A DNA stretch of 64,000 nucleotides from Paenibacillus castaneae (GTDB lineage: Bacteria > Bacillota > Bacilli > Paenibacillales > Paenibacillaceae). The notes beneath the pieces are model-generated. The model worked only from the letters and a program-made list of their open reading frames with translations. It was not told the origin of the DNA and searched no databases. Below are positions 17,059 through 26,194 of the stretch, in pieces (position 1 is the stretch's first letter; the number at the start of each line of letters is the position of its first letter). The stretch covers positions 4,508,094-4,572,093 of the forward strand of contig NZ_KZ614144.1 in the NCBI RefSeq assembly GCF_002884445.1, given 5' to 3'. The position numbers and the translations under genes are program-made.

Positions 17059-17928
17059 TCATTTAATCCCCGCAAAGGTCATCGTTTCGACAACCTTGCG
17101 CTGCAGCAGTACAAAAACGATAATTGGCGGGATCATGAGAATAACCGCTGCCGCCGATCCGGCCCCCATTCTTGCAATCGGGTCCCCCGCTACGATCTGC
17201 TCGAGCGCCATTCGAAATACTTTGAGCGATTCGCCGAATATGAGTTCCTTCGGCGCGTAGTTCCAAAGGTTAATAAATTGGAAGATGACAACCGTCATAA
17301 TGGCTGGCGTCGAATTCGGCCATATGATGGAGAAGAACGTTTTGAATTCGCTCGCCCCATCGATACGCGCCGCTTCCAGAATCGCATCGGGCAATTGCTC
17401 GATGAATTGCTTCATTAAGAATAATCCGAGTGAGGCGCCGATCCATGGCAGGATCAACGCCCCGTAGGTATTCACGATGTTCATTTGGGACATGAGCACG
17501 AACTGCGGAATGAAGGTGACCTGAGGCACGAACATAAGCGCCATAACGATGACTGAGAAAATCAGATTTTTGCCTGGAAACTTATGCTTCGCAAGCGGAT
17601 AAGCAGCCATTGCCGCGAACAGTACGTGCAGCACCGTGCCTACAACCGAGATAAACGCTGTGTTGAAAATATACCGGGACAGCGGCACCCACATATTCGA
17701 GGCGAGCTGGAACAAATCCGTAAAATTGTTAAGCGTCGGCCTCATGACGATCAAGCGAGGCGGGAACTGAAGCAGCTCATCAAGCGGCTTCAGCGACGTA
17801 ATGATCGCGAAGATAAACGGAAAAGCGGAGAATAGGCCGAGAATCGCCACGAATCCGAATATCGCGATGTTTCCGGCAAGCGAGCGTCTCGCTTTCGCGC
17901 CGGATTTTTTTTGGGCTATCGTGAACAT
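17059..17928 (-). CDS. Carbohydrate ABC permease, MalG type
   Basis: A 289-residue CUT1 permease with six membrane segments, the first being IAIFGFVAILGLFSAFPFIF. The EAA loop is LPDAILEAARIDGASEFKTF. The ATG follows GGAGG. Its stop overlaps the start of the NHL/TPR gene when the upstream ATG of that gene is used. It lies 16 bases after the partner permease. No cognate ATPase gene is present. Confidence 0.88.
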   Translation of the reverse strand: MFTIAQKKSGAKARRSLAGNIAIFGFVAILGLFSAFPFIFAIITSLKPLDELLQFPPRLIVMRPTLNNFTDLFQLASNMWVPLSRYIFNTAFISVVGTVLHVLFAAMAAYPLAKHKFPGKNLIFSVIVMALMFVPQVTFIPQFVLMSQMNIVNTYGALILPWIGASLGLFLMKQFIEQLPDAILEAARIDGASEFKTFFSIIWPNSTPAIMTVVIFQFINLWNYAPKELIFGESLKVFRMALEQIVAGDPIARMGAGSAAAVILMIPPIIVFVLLQRKVVETMTFAGIK

Positions 17929-17944
17929 GGATGTCCTCCTCCGA

Positions 17945-18844
17945 TCAAATTCCGACCTTCTGCAATATTTTCGTCACGAGTCGATTCGTGAACACCATCA
18001 TGAAGAACAGTACAACCGCCATAGCGGAGGCATAGCCCATCTCATATCGGATGCTGCCGTAGTCCATGATGTGGGTAACCATCGTTTCGCCCGCGTACTC
18101 CGTACTCGGAAACCCGGCAAGCTGAATGGAAACATCCGCGACGCTGAATGAAATGACAATCTGCATCACCGCCCCGAAGATCAACTGCGGGATCATCGAT
18201 GGCAGCGTAATGTACCACAGCTCTTGAAATCTGTTTTTAATGCCGTCCATTACGCCCGCTTCATAAAGGCTGCGATCGACGGTCTGCAGTCCGGCAACAA
18301 AAGCCAGAAAACTAATGCCAAGGCTCATCCACAGCTGAACGACGATCAGAATGAGCAGAATATACTCTTTATCGAGCAGCCAGGCGACTGGCTCGCTGAT
18401 GATTCCGAGGCCCATCAGCATGCCGTTCAAATACCCGTAAGCATCTGGGCTGAATATGAGTCTCCACATCGGGAATACGGATACGCCGATGATCGTCGGG
18501 ATATAGAACACCGTAGTCGCGATTGAGCGCAATGTCTTGGATAAATCGTTGATCATCCAAGCGACGAGGAAGCTGAGCAAGTAACTCACAGGCCCCGTAA
18601 CGAACGCGAAGAACAACGTATTTTTGACCGCTATAATAAAGATGTCATCGTCAAGGAACAATCGAATGTAGTTGTACCAACCGACGAAGCGCGGCGGCTC
18701 GATCATATTGTAGTAAGTAAAACCAAGCACGATGGACAGCACGACGGGAAGAATCGTAAAGAGCAGAAAGAAAATCATGTACGGCGTCATCAGCAGATAG
18801 CTTTCCTTATGCACGCCGATCGTTTGGGCTATTGATTTTTTCAT
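17945..18844 (-). CDS. Carbohydrate ABC permease, MalF type
   Basis: A 299-residue CUT1 permease with six membrane segments (YLLMTPYMIFFLLFTILPVVL first) and the EAA loop VDRSLYEAGVMDGIKNRF. The ATG overlaps the stop of the large binding protein by four bases (ATGA), so its translation is probably coupled to that gene and stoichiometry fixed. Confidence 0.88.
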   Translation of the reverse strand: MKKSIAQTIGVHKESYLLMTPYMIFFLLFTILPVVLSIVLGFTYYNMIEPPRFVGWYNYIRLFLDDDIFIIAVKNTLFFAFVTGPVSYLLSFLVAWMINDLSKTLRSIATTVFYIPTIIGVSVFPMWRLIFSPDAYGYLNGMLMGLGIISEPVAWLLDKEYILLILIVVQLWMSLGISFLAFVAGLQTVDRSLYEAGVMDGIKNRFQELWYITLPSMIPQLIFGAVMQIVISFSVADVSIQLAGFPSTEYAGETMVTHIMDYGSIRYEMGYASAMAVVLFFMMVFTNRLVTKILQKVGI

Positions 18845-21717
18845 TGCTCCACCCCGAATTCATACCTTTTTCGTTTAATTTCTTCATTGATGTCCTTGTT
18901 CCAATAGAAGAGACTCTCTCTTGCGTTGCCCATTTGGAATACAACCTCGCGGAAAGCGTTATCCACGTTTCTTGACGTGTAATAGCCGCCTGGCAGCTCT
19001 GGAATTTCTTGAACCTGCTTCCACTGCTCCGTCAGCATTTCTTGTTCCGCCCTGCTCCAATTCGTCGACTCGAACGAGATTAGATTGGCTGGCACCCTTC
19101 TGCCCAGCACGCCCATTTCATTCTCCAGCTCGCTGACGAACTGGCTTTGAATTTCTGGACGGTTGAACCACTTGATGAATGTCCAGGCATCTTCTTTGTT
19201 AACCGCGTCCTTTAGAATAATCGACGCTGTTCCCGTTGCACCTGTGGAGCGATCGATCGTGCCATCCTGACGCTTCATGCCGGGAATTGGGATCATCTCC
19301 CACGTACCTGTAATTTCCGGCGCTGCCGCCGCCAAGCGGGTATACAGCTTATAGGTGGAAATGACGATTGGCATCTCGCCCGTTCGGAAACGGTTGAAAT
19401 CATCCTTGTACAGCGGGTAATCATATAAGTTGTAGAAATCCGTCCATTGCTTGAAGGCAGTGTACGCCTGCGGCTCGCCGAAGCGTGTGCCGTCTTCCTT
19501 CGCATTGTAGATGCCTATTCCGTTTTGCATCAGCAGCGTCGGGAACAAATTAAGCGCCCCGATGCCTTTCGTCAGCAGCTGGAAAGCATCGAGATTCTCG
19601 TAAGGCAAGCCGATTTGCATATTATTGTTTTGCAGCACAGGAGCCACCTTGAGAAGCTCTTCCCATGTTTGCGGCGGTTCTATGCCAAGTTCCTGCAGGA
19701 CATCCTTCCGGTAGAAGAGCATGAAGAATTCCTGATCATCGGGAACTGCGAAGGTGTTGCCTTTGTACTGGTAAGGAATGAACGCCGTATCCATGTACTC
19801 ACTCTTCATCCCTTCGAACTCCGCATACTGATTGAGCGGAGTAAGCGCACCGCGTACCGCTAGGTTCATCGTATCACCGCGGCTCGTAAACAGGTTGACG
19901 TCCGGACCTTCCCCCGCCATAACGGCTGTCACAAGGGAGGTTCCTACTAAATTCAGATTCACGCTAATCCCGCTTTCGGGAATAAATGATTCGTCGATCA
20001 GGCGCTTGAGCACGTAGGCCTGGTCACGACCAAGGCCAGTCCATACGTCGATGGAACGCTTCGCTTCCTCGCTGCCCTCCATCGAATCGTAATTTTGCAG
20101 AAACGAACCGGCAAAGGCGCGGATTTCATGCACGATTTGCGCAATAACGCCAGCTTCCGCCTTCGGCCGTTCATAACCGTCCGAAGCTACATACAAATAA
20201 TCGAGCTCTAGCGGCTGCTTCATGGCGCTGAGCATCCAATCAGCCACCGCCGTAATGTTTGTTTTATAATTTTCCAGGCGCTTCGGAATTTGGTCAGGAC
20301 GGTCGATAAACCCGTTAAGCTGAAGCGCAAGCAGCTTCAAGGTGCGGGAGCCTGCGTTCGCTTGTCCCGACAGCTGATCCAATCGACTCGCTTCGTCCTT
20401 CATTTGCCCGGACAACTTTTGAAATTGCTCCAGCAAGCCCGGTACGCTTTTCTCAATTTCATAATCACGGTAGATGTCAGGATTAACGCCGGTGATCATG
20501 ACGATTTTCCGGTAAATTTGATTGAGATCGTAAACCATCTGCTGTACGCTTTGCACCGACGGCGCAATGTCGCCTAGTGTAACCTCAAGCTTCAGCTCAT
20601 GCTCGCCTTTCGTGAGGTAGAAAAGATATGGTTTGCCCGTCTCTTCTCCAAGCTCCGTAATATCCCATTTCAAGGCATATGGGAATCGAACCGCGTTCAT
20701 TTCCTTAAACGGCACCTCTCCATCCAGCTCAAGCTTTCTTGAGACGAAGGAGCCTTTGACCTCATTCTGATGGTACCTTGCTCCGATTTTGTACCATCCA
20801 TCCTCCGGCACCTCGAATTTATAGCTGATCCACTGCCCTGGCACATCCCAATTGCTGCCACCGATCGTATTAATCCGAAGCAAAGTCGGACTGTAGGGCG
20901 TCGTAAACGGCGAGGTCCGATCCGTCGTCGGGAACAAGCCCGATGCGGATTTCGCATAAGCGTGCTCCGCTTGAAACGTGATGAAGGCTTCACCGTTTCC
21001 TTTCGTTTCAATCGCGGCTTGCGAGGCTTTATAGTCCGTATAGCCTTTCACATGGGCCGCTTTCTCCAGCCTGATGTAATCGACTGCTGCGCTTTCTCTC
21101 ACATTTTCTAGCTTGATGACATGCTTGCCGCTCGTTAGAAAGAGCTTCAGAGGACCATCCTCTAGCTCGCCCGCAACCGCCACCTTTGTATGCAGCCAAA
21201 CCTCGCCTTCAAGCTGTTTTGGACGCAGCTCATTGCCGCCGCTCCGCTTCAGTGCACCCGGCTCATCATAGAACAATCGGTTTAGCTCGAACGGTGCATA
21301 AGGATCGGATAACGCTTCACCATCAACATAAAGCATAAATTCAATCGGCTGCCCGTTTCCTTTGTGCGGATAATAGCCGAGCGACAACTCGTAATCCGCC
21401 TCCTCCGCGACCTCTACGGTCCATTCCAGCGTCTTGCCTTCCTGCCAATCGGCGATTTGCTCCCGCCCCTTCCATTCAGGAAGAATGGTCGCAAGCGCAC
21501 TTCCGGTATTCATACTTCCTGCGCCAAGAAGAACCCCGCCTGACGGCGGTTCTGCATCTGCAAGCTTGTATACGACCGCATCAGCAGTTTCTTCCTCGGA
21601 ATAAGAGAACACTGCTGCCGCGCCTATTGCTGCTATAAGAAGCGAAAACATCACGGTATAAAAGATCCAATCTTTTCTCACGGCCAACCCCCGAATTCGT
21701 ATTTCCCGCTCCCGCAT
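18841..21717 (-). CDS. Giant membrane-anchored sugar-binding protein
   Basis: About 958 residues, roughly twice a normal binding protein. After a basic start comes one hydrophobic anchor (WIFYTVMFSLLIAAIGAAAV) with no lipobox Cys. Two beta-rich modules follow (about residues 55-230 and 245-410) that resemble CBM6/CBM35-type carbohydrate-binding domains: LEWTVEVAEEADYELSLGYY, GKHVIKLENVRES and later DGWYKIGARYHQNEVKG. A helical spacer (about 420-560) leads to an ABC family-1 binding domain: VNLFTSRGDTMNLAVRGALT, YQYKGNTFAVPDDQEFFMLF, PPQTWEELLKVAPVL and ATGTASIILKDAV. Start choice is uncertain among ATG 21717, GTG 21681 (GGGGG upstream) and 21741. It heads the operon and its stop overlaps the permease. 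Polysaccharide capture combined with transport is inferred. Confidence 0.8.
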   Translation of the reverse strand: MREREIRIRGLAVRKDWIFYTVMFSLLIAAIGAAAVFSYSEEETADAVVYKLADAEPPSGGVLLGAGSMNTGSALATILPEWKGREQIADWQEGKTLEWTVEVAEEADYELSLGYYPHKGNGQPIEFMLYVDGEALSDPYAPFELNRLFYDEPGALKRSGGNELRPKQLEGEVWLHTKVAVAGELEDGPLKLFLTSGKHVIKLENVRESAAVDYIRLEKAAHVKGYTDYKASQAAIETKGNGEAFITFQAEHAYAKSASGLFPTTDRTSPFTTPYSPTLLRINTIGGSNWDVPGQWISYKFEVPEDGWYKIGARYHQNEVKGSFVSRKLELDGEVPFKEMNAVRFPYALKWDITELGEETGKPYLFYLTKGEHELKLEVTLGDIAPSVQSVQQMVYDLNQIYRKIVMITGVNPDIYRDYEIEKSVPGLLEQFQKLSGQMKDEASRLDQLSGQANAGSRTLKLLALQLNGFIDRPDQIPKRLENYKTNITAVADWMLSAMKQPLELDYLYVASDGYERPKAEAGVIAQIVHEIRAFAGSFLQNYDSMEGSEEAKRSIDVWTGLGRDQAYVLKRLIDESFIPESGISVNLNLVGTSLVTAVMAGEGPDVNLFTSRGDTMNLAVRGALTPLNQYAEFEGMKSEYMDTAFIPYQYKGNTFAVPDDQEFFMLFYRKDVLQELGIEPPQTWEELLKVAPVLQNNNMQIGLPYENLDAFQLLTKGIGALNLFPTLLMQNGIGIYNAKEDGTRFGEPQAYTAFKQWTDFYNLYDYPLYKDDFNRFRTGEMPIVISTYKLYTRLAAAAPEITGTWEMIPIPGMKRQDGTIDRSTGATGTASIILKDAVNKEDAWTFIKWFNRPEIQSQFVSELENEMGVLGRRVPANLISFESTNWSRAEQEMLTEQWKQVQEIPELPGGYYTSRNVDNAFREVVFQMGNARESLFYWNKDINEEIKRKRYEFGVEQ

Positions 21718-22020
21718 TGCCTGTAGCGAGGGTGAATGCAATTTGAATTACTGCTGTATGAACAATATATCAAAAACAAATCCGCACTTATTTCACAATG
21801 CTCAGGATCATACTTTCAAAGTTTTTGGTTGTGCCGGATGGCGCGGTACCTACAGAATGGCAACGCTAGTGTAAGGGCTGAGCTTTTATTTCAGCCCCTC
21901 CTCATCAATCCGTACGTGGGGGGCCTCCGGGCAAACGACACAAAAAAAAGATGACCCGGCATAGCATTGAGGCCACTGAAGAACTAGCGTTGTTAATTAG
22001 TTGAAGACATGTTTCAAATC

Positions 22021-22066
22021 AAAAAGGCGACATTTCGTTCAAATTAGAACGGAATGTCGCCTTTTT
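22021..22066. terminator. Bidirectional hairpin terminator in the IS relic
   Basis: AAAAAGGCGACATT and AATGTCGCCTTTTT form the outer part of a stem of about 20 base pairs with flanking A and T runs. It sits just behind the transposase tail on the minus strand and would stop transcription either way, insulating the fructan operon promoter region from the two-component genes. Confidence 0.65.
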
Positions 22067-22076
22067 CTGTGTTCTT

Positions 22077-22245
22077 TTACTTTGATTCTTTCATGAGGGT
22101 AATGATTCGTTTGAGATTAACAGAAAATATCGCCATAGCACCTTGTAATTGCATACCAATTAGACCCGAGGAAGATGCCACATAAATTTGACGGAGCATA
22201 TTATCTTTAGTACGACTATATCGTAAATTCCCATATACGGGCTGA
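22077..22245 (-). pseudogene. Transposase C-terminal fragment
   Basis: In one minus-strand frame the sequence reads QPVYGNLRYSRTKDNMLRQ, followed by a hydrophobic/basic stretch ending SVNLKRIITLMKESK and TAA. The closing pattern (a basic LRYxR block, then an alanine/glycine-rich helix with a final NLKRI...L) is that of DDE transposases of the IS1182 type. A stop codon interrupts the frame upstream, and there is no room for the catalytic domain. Confidence 0.5.
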
Positions 22246-22315
22246 GGTTAAGAGTTTGTTGGTTTGAAATCATCCAAGACAGCACCTAGAATTATTACAG
22301 CCGTTATACAGCAAA

Positions 22316-22358
22316 ACAGAATACCTTTCCTCGTAAAAATCGAGGAAAGGTATTCTGT
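22316..22358. repeat. 18-bp perfect inverted repeat
   Basis: ACAGAATACCTTTCCTCG and its exact complement are separated by TAAAAAT. It lies inside the IS relic next to its right end. It could be a terminator-like hairpin of the element or a structure limiting transposase expression. Two further palindromes (AACGCTAGT at 21864 and ACTAGCGTT at about 21983) lie near the left end. Confidence 0.6.
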
Positions 22359-22691
22359 TACTAAGAAATATGGACTTTTTCAGTGCCCTCCATGGCATTT
22401 CGGGTCATCTTTCTAAAATTGGCATCCAGTGTCGCAAAACGAAATGCGGGTCTGTATCGATATAGCTGGAATTTCTCCCTGTACATCGCCATTCCTCTGT
22501 CGAACTTTATCATTAAATGGAATTCCTCATGTTATTCAAACAGCTTAGCCATCAAATGAGCTAAATCCTCAGTATTACATCCTTTTACTCAAATCCAGGC
22601 TGTCGATCCGAATCCAAAAAAAAATCTTCAGCTCGTAATCGGCAAATAAGCCTTGATGCGCCAGCATGGGGGCAGCCAGACAAAAAACACT

Positions 22692-22753
22692 ATAACGGCA
22701 AAAGAACGTGCTATTCTTTCCGAGATTACGAATCCTCAAACCGTTGCCGTTAT
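22692..22753 (-). terminator. Terminator of the two-component operon
   Basis: ATAACGGCAA and TTGCCGTTAT are perfect ten-base arms around a 42-base loop, beginning directly after the response-regulator stop. On the minus strand the distal arm is followed by GTGTTTTTTG, a T run. It terminates the operon 27535-22754. Confidence 0.65.
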
Positions 22754-24382
22754 TTATGCTTTAGAGTGGTTCTGCTCCCGATATTCCTTAGGGCTGAGGC
22801 CGTAATACTTTTTAAAGGAAGTGCTAAAGTAGCTTGAGCTCGATATCCCGACAAGCATCGCAATATCCGTCAGCTTGAGGTCGCTTTGCGCGAGCAGCTC
22901 ACCCGCTTTCTTCATCCGGAGCCCCGTCAAATATTCACTGAACGTCACGCCTACATGCTGCTTGAAAAGCCCTGAAAGGTACGTTTCATTCAGGTGAAAC
23001 ATTGACGCAAGCGAAGCCAGCGCAAGTTCGTAGGAGAAGTTATCGTCTACGTATTTCTGAATGGCTTTGACGATAGACTGGCCGCTGGAGGTACGTGTCT
23101 TGAGGGCTTCGATCATCACGAGGCGCGCAAGCTCCTCCAGCTGATCCAAGATTTGTTCCCTGGAATGGAAATCCCCAATTGTCATCTGGCAATCCCATAG
23201 CCGTTTCTGCAGGACGGCTTCGCCTGCTTCATATTTTTTGGCAATGGAATGAAAAAGAAGCAGGATGCGTGATGCGATAAAGGTAAACGAGTACATGGGG
23301 AACTCAACGCTGCTCGGAATAATCCGCTCGATTAGAGACGAATAGGCTTTATGATCACCATTCTCAACGGATATGACCAGCTGCCTCTCGAGCTCCGGCG
23401 AGAAGGCCGCAATCAAATTCTGCACCTGCAGGCTGCCCTCTCCGTTCGTCCCATGGATGGTGCTTCGGCTCCAGGAGAGCATGCTCGAAGAATAGCCATT
23501 TTTATATTGACGGATACCGTTAACCGCTTCTCCTACACCGATAACAGAGTCGAGCTTCAAATACTTGTATATGTTCGTTTTCATTTGGCGAACCAGACGC
23601 TCCATTGCATCGATGCCTTCCACTCCATTTGAATGGACTTGCACCAGAAAGTGCATCATGGACGGGTGGCTAGCATCATAGAACGGAAATATCCCGGGAA
23701 AGGTGCTCGCCGTTTCCCGGCATAACATCTGGAATGCCATATGCAGCAAGTCCAGATGGCCTCTTTCGTCACCAAGCCTTCCAGTAGGCACGCGCATTTC
23801 CACCGTTATGAAACGGACCAGAAGCTGCTCATCGACTAAAGCTGACAGCTGCAGTTGCTCTAACCGTTCCTTTATGACCAGCAGGCTGTAGAAATCCTCT
23901 TTCACCATCCGAAGCAGCATCTGCTCCTGCAAGGCAAGCAGTTGCTCCTTTCTTTGCCGCATCTCGGCATGCTGTAGCTGCTTATCCGTCCGCTGAGCCG
24001 CAACTTCTGCCGCGAGCTTCTCAAGCAGAGCAGCCAGCTCTCGCCGTCCAACCGGTTTAAGCAAATAATCCCTTACTCCGGCCTGTATCGCTGCTTGCAT
24101 ATAGGTATAATCCGAATATCCGGATAATACGACGATCTTGAGTAACGGATACAATTGCTTGCACGCATTTATGAGTTCGATGCCGTCCATCTGCGGCATC
24201 CGAATATCCGTGAGGAGAACTTCGGGAAGCCTATTTTGCTTCAGGAAGGCCAGCGCCTCCTCGCCGTTCGATGCTTCCGCCACTATTTGAAATCCGAATG
24301 CCTGCCAGTCTATTTTTGCTTTTATGCTGTTTCTTACTCCCGCTTCATCATCGACGATCATTATGCTGTACACTTCTCTCAC
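22754..24382 (-). CDS. YesN-type AraC response regulator
   Basis: A 542-residue response regulator. The receiver domain at residues 5-125 has IMIVDDE, the phosphoacceptor Asp in VLLTDIRMPQMDG, and LLKPVGRREL. A long helical middle region follows. The C-terminal AraC HTH pair reads LASLASMFHLNETYLSGLFK and LTDIAMLVGISSSSYFSTSF. It starts at GTG 24382, overlapping the kinase stop by four bases. The pair is expected to activate the fructan operon 21.7-3.6 kb in response to extracellular sugar, with the adjacent binding protein (26195-27535) as possible sensor partner. Confidence 0.9.
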   Translation of the reverse strand: MREVYSIMIVDDEAGVRNSIKAKIDWQAFGFQIVAEASNGEEALAFLKQNRLPEVLLTDIRMPQMDGIELINACKQLYPLLKIVVLSGYSDYTYMQAAIQAGVRDYLLKPVGRRELAALLEKLAAEVAAQRTDKQLQHAEMRQRKEQLLALQEQMLLRMVKEDFYSLLVIKERLEQLQLSALVDEQLLVRFITVEMRVPTGRLGDERGHLDLLHMAFQMLCRETASTFPGIFPFYDASHPSMMHFLVQVHSNGVEGIDAMERLVRQMKTNIYKYLKLDSVIGVGEAVNGIRQYKNGYSSSMLSWSRSTIHGTNGEGSLQVQNLIAAFSPELERQLVISVENGDHKAYSSLIERIIPSSVEFPMYSFTFIASRILLLFHSIAKKYEAGEAVLQKRLWDCQMTIGDFHSREQILDQLEELARLVMIEALKTRTSSGQSIVKAIQKYVDDNFSYELALASLASMFHLNETYLSGLFKQHVGVTFSEYLTGLRMKKAGELLAQSDLKLTDIAMLVGISSSSYFSTSFKKYYGLSPKEYREQNHSKA

Positions 24383-26163
24383 CCCTTAACTGCGGGAATG
24401 CTGATTCGGATTTCCGTACCTTCTCCGCGAGTTGAATCTATGCTGACCTCCAGCTGTTCCCCGTAGTACAGACGGCAGCGTGAAAGTACGTTTCTTAGTC
24501 CGATGCTGTCGCCTCCACTGTTCAAAATATCGATGGAATCGGCAGCGCTCAGTTCCTTCATTAGGTGCTCAACGAGATCCGCGTCCATGCCGATACCATT
24601 ATCGGCCACGGACATGCAGAGCCTGTCCTGCTCGCGTTTGACACGAAGCGAGATTCTAGCGACGCCGCTTTCCTCAAAGCTGTATTTAACAGCATTCTCC
24701 ACAATCGGCTGTAATATAAATTTGGCAATCAATAGCGAGCTCACCGCCAAATCCTCTTCTATATCCACTTGGAGCCGATCCTCGTATCTCAGCTGCAGAA
24801 TGAATAAATAATCGCGGATATAGTTCATTTCCTCCTTCACTTTTACCAGATCGCTGTTTAAATTAAGCGAGTAGCGCATCATTTGGCCAAGCGCTTCCGT
24901 CGCATCCATTAACACGTCATTTTTTTTCACGGCAGCGAGACCTCCAATAATTTCCAACGTATTGTTGAAAAAATGAGGATTGATCTGAAGCAGCAGCGCC
25001 TTATATTCCGCATTTTTGCGCCTGAGGTTCGTTTCGAACTCCGTCTCGATTAAAAATCGCAAGCGAGTCGTCATATTCTCGAACACTCTCGTCACATAGC
25101 CCACCTCGCTATGTCCGGTCCGTACCTTTGGCATGATGCTAAACGCTTGGGCAAACTCCCCGCGCTCCACATGCTTCATTGCCCTGGCCATCGATGTAAG
25201 CGGCTTTGTAATGCCGGATGAGAGCCAATAGGCGATAAGAATAATAAGCAACAGCAGAATCAAGCTAATAAATAGCATAGTACGCCGTATTTGCTCGATT
25301 TTGACGAACAGCTCCTTCTCTGGCACCTCCCCGATCACGTACCAGTCCTGCTCCTCGAAATAGCGGTAGAACAGTAGATACGTCTCCGCATCTCTTTGAA
25401 TGGGAAATACTCCGCTTGTTTCATACGTTTTTGCTGCCTTAATTTCTGTTAGTCCCGTTGATAGTATCATGAGGCTATTCTCCGGCAGCTTCTGGTCGAG
25501 CACGCTGCTTCCATCCGAAGTCAGCAAAAAAGCTTGGCCCGTCTTGCCGAAGCGTATTTTCTCTATCGCATCCCGAAGCACCGAGGTTGGATAATTGATT
25601 TTAACGAAACCCGACTTTGTAAACGATTGAAGCTGAACCAAAGGAAGCAAAAAGCTGTTCACCAATCTGGCTTTCATAATCGTGTCAGCCTGATCGGGGT
25701 CGGAATGCGCCTCCGTCCACCGTTTATCCCCATCTAGAAACCGATTGTACCAATCCCGTTCCAAATACGTCCGGTCCTGTGTCCATACCCCGCCCGTGAA
25801 ATCAGAAAAAACCCCTATCGATATACCGCTCGAGTTGTTGATCGAATAGGAGGATACATAACCCATAAGCTCCTGCTTGGCAAGAAGACGCTCCTCTGCC
25901 GTGCTGTCCGGACTCATTTGAGCCGTAATCCACTGCTGCGTTACGCGGTTGCTCATAACTTGATTGCCGATTTCCTCGACTTGCGTCATCGAGGTGTTGA
26001 CATGAGACCCGAATTGCTCAATGGTCTGCGATGTCGAGGTTTCTATGGATTGTCTAATCAGCTTGGCCGACTCTTCGCTAAGAACGAACACAAGCGTGAT
26101 AAAGGGTACAATGAGCAATAAAGAGAAAGCCGCCATCAGTCGGCTTCTTAGTGAGAAAAACAT
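24379..26163 (-). CDS. YesM-type sensor histidine kinase
   Basis: A 594-residue membrane kinase. A first transmembrane helix (LMAAFSLLLIVPFITLVFVL) is followed by a large extracellular sensor, probably dCache-like, from about 35 to 285. A second helix (MLFISLILLLLIILIAYWL), HAMP, and a His_kinase domain with LLQINPHFFNNTLEIIG (phosphoacceptor His) and an HATPase domain (VENAVKYSFEE, DNGIGMD, GIGLRN-like GDSIGLRNV) complete it. It is coupled to the response regulator by a four-base overlap and lies 31 bases after the binding-protein gene. Confidence 0.9.
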   Translation of the reverse strand: MFFSLRSRLMAAFSLLLIVPFITLVFVLSEESAKLIRQSIETSTSQTIEQFGSHVNTSMTQVEEIGNQVMSNRVTQQWITAQMSPDSTAEERLLAKQELMGYVSSYSINNSSGISIGVFSDFTGGVWTQDRTYLERDWYNRFLDGDKRWTEAHSDPDQADTIMKARLVNSFLLPLVQLQSFTKSGFVKINYPTSVLRDAIEKIRFGKTGQAFLLTSDGSSVLDQKLPENSLMILSTGLTEIKAAKTYETSGVFPIQRDAETYLLFYRYFEEQDWYVIGEVPEKELFVKIEQIRRTMLFISLILLLLIILIAYWLSSGITKPLTSMARAMKHVERGEFAQAFSIMPKVRTGHSEVGYVTRVFENMTTRLRFLIETEFETNLRRKNAEYKALLLQINPHFFNNTLEIIGGLAAVKKNDVLMDATEALGQMMRYSLNLNSDLVKVKEEMNYIRDYLFILQLRYEDRLQVDIEEDLAVSSLLIAKFILQPIVENAVKYSFEESGVARISLRVKREQDRLCMSVADNGIGMDADLVEHLMKELSAADSIDILNSGGDSIGLRNVLSRCRLYYGEQLEVSIDSTRGEGTEIRISIPAVKG

Positions 26164-26194
26164 CGGGCAGCCCCCACTTTGTCTACAAGCTTGG

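Larger units (their letters stand above)
21950..22409. mobile_element. IS1182-like insertion sequence relic
   Basis: Imperfect inverted ends of about 40 bases bound a 460-base segment. The left end has GATGACCCGG and then GGCCACTGAAGAACT; the right end read inward has GATGACCCG and GGGCACTGAAAAAGT. Inside is only the C-terminal part of a transposase. The element has evidently lost most of its interior and cannot move itself. The family is inferred from the CACTGAAAAAGTC end and the protein tail; the exact outer boundaries are uncertain. Confidence 0.5.

Noticed and set aside
21736-21954. 72-codon plus frame upstream of the fructan operon
   Set aside because: It crosses hairpins and the IS relic end; composition is not protein-like.
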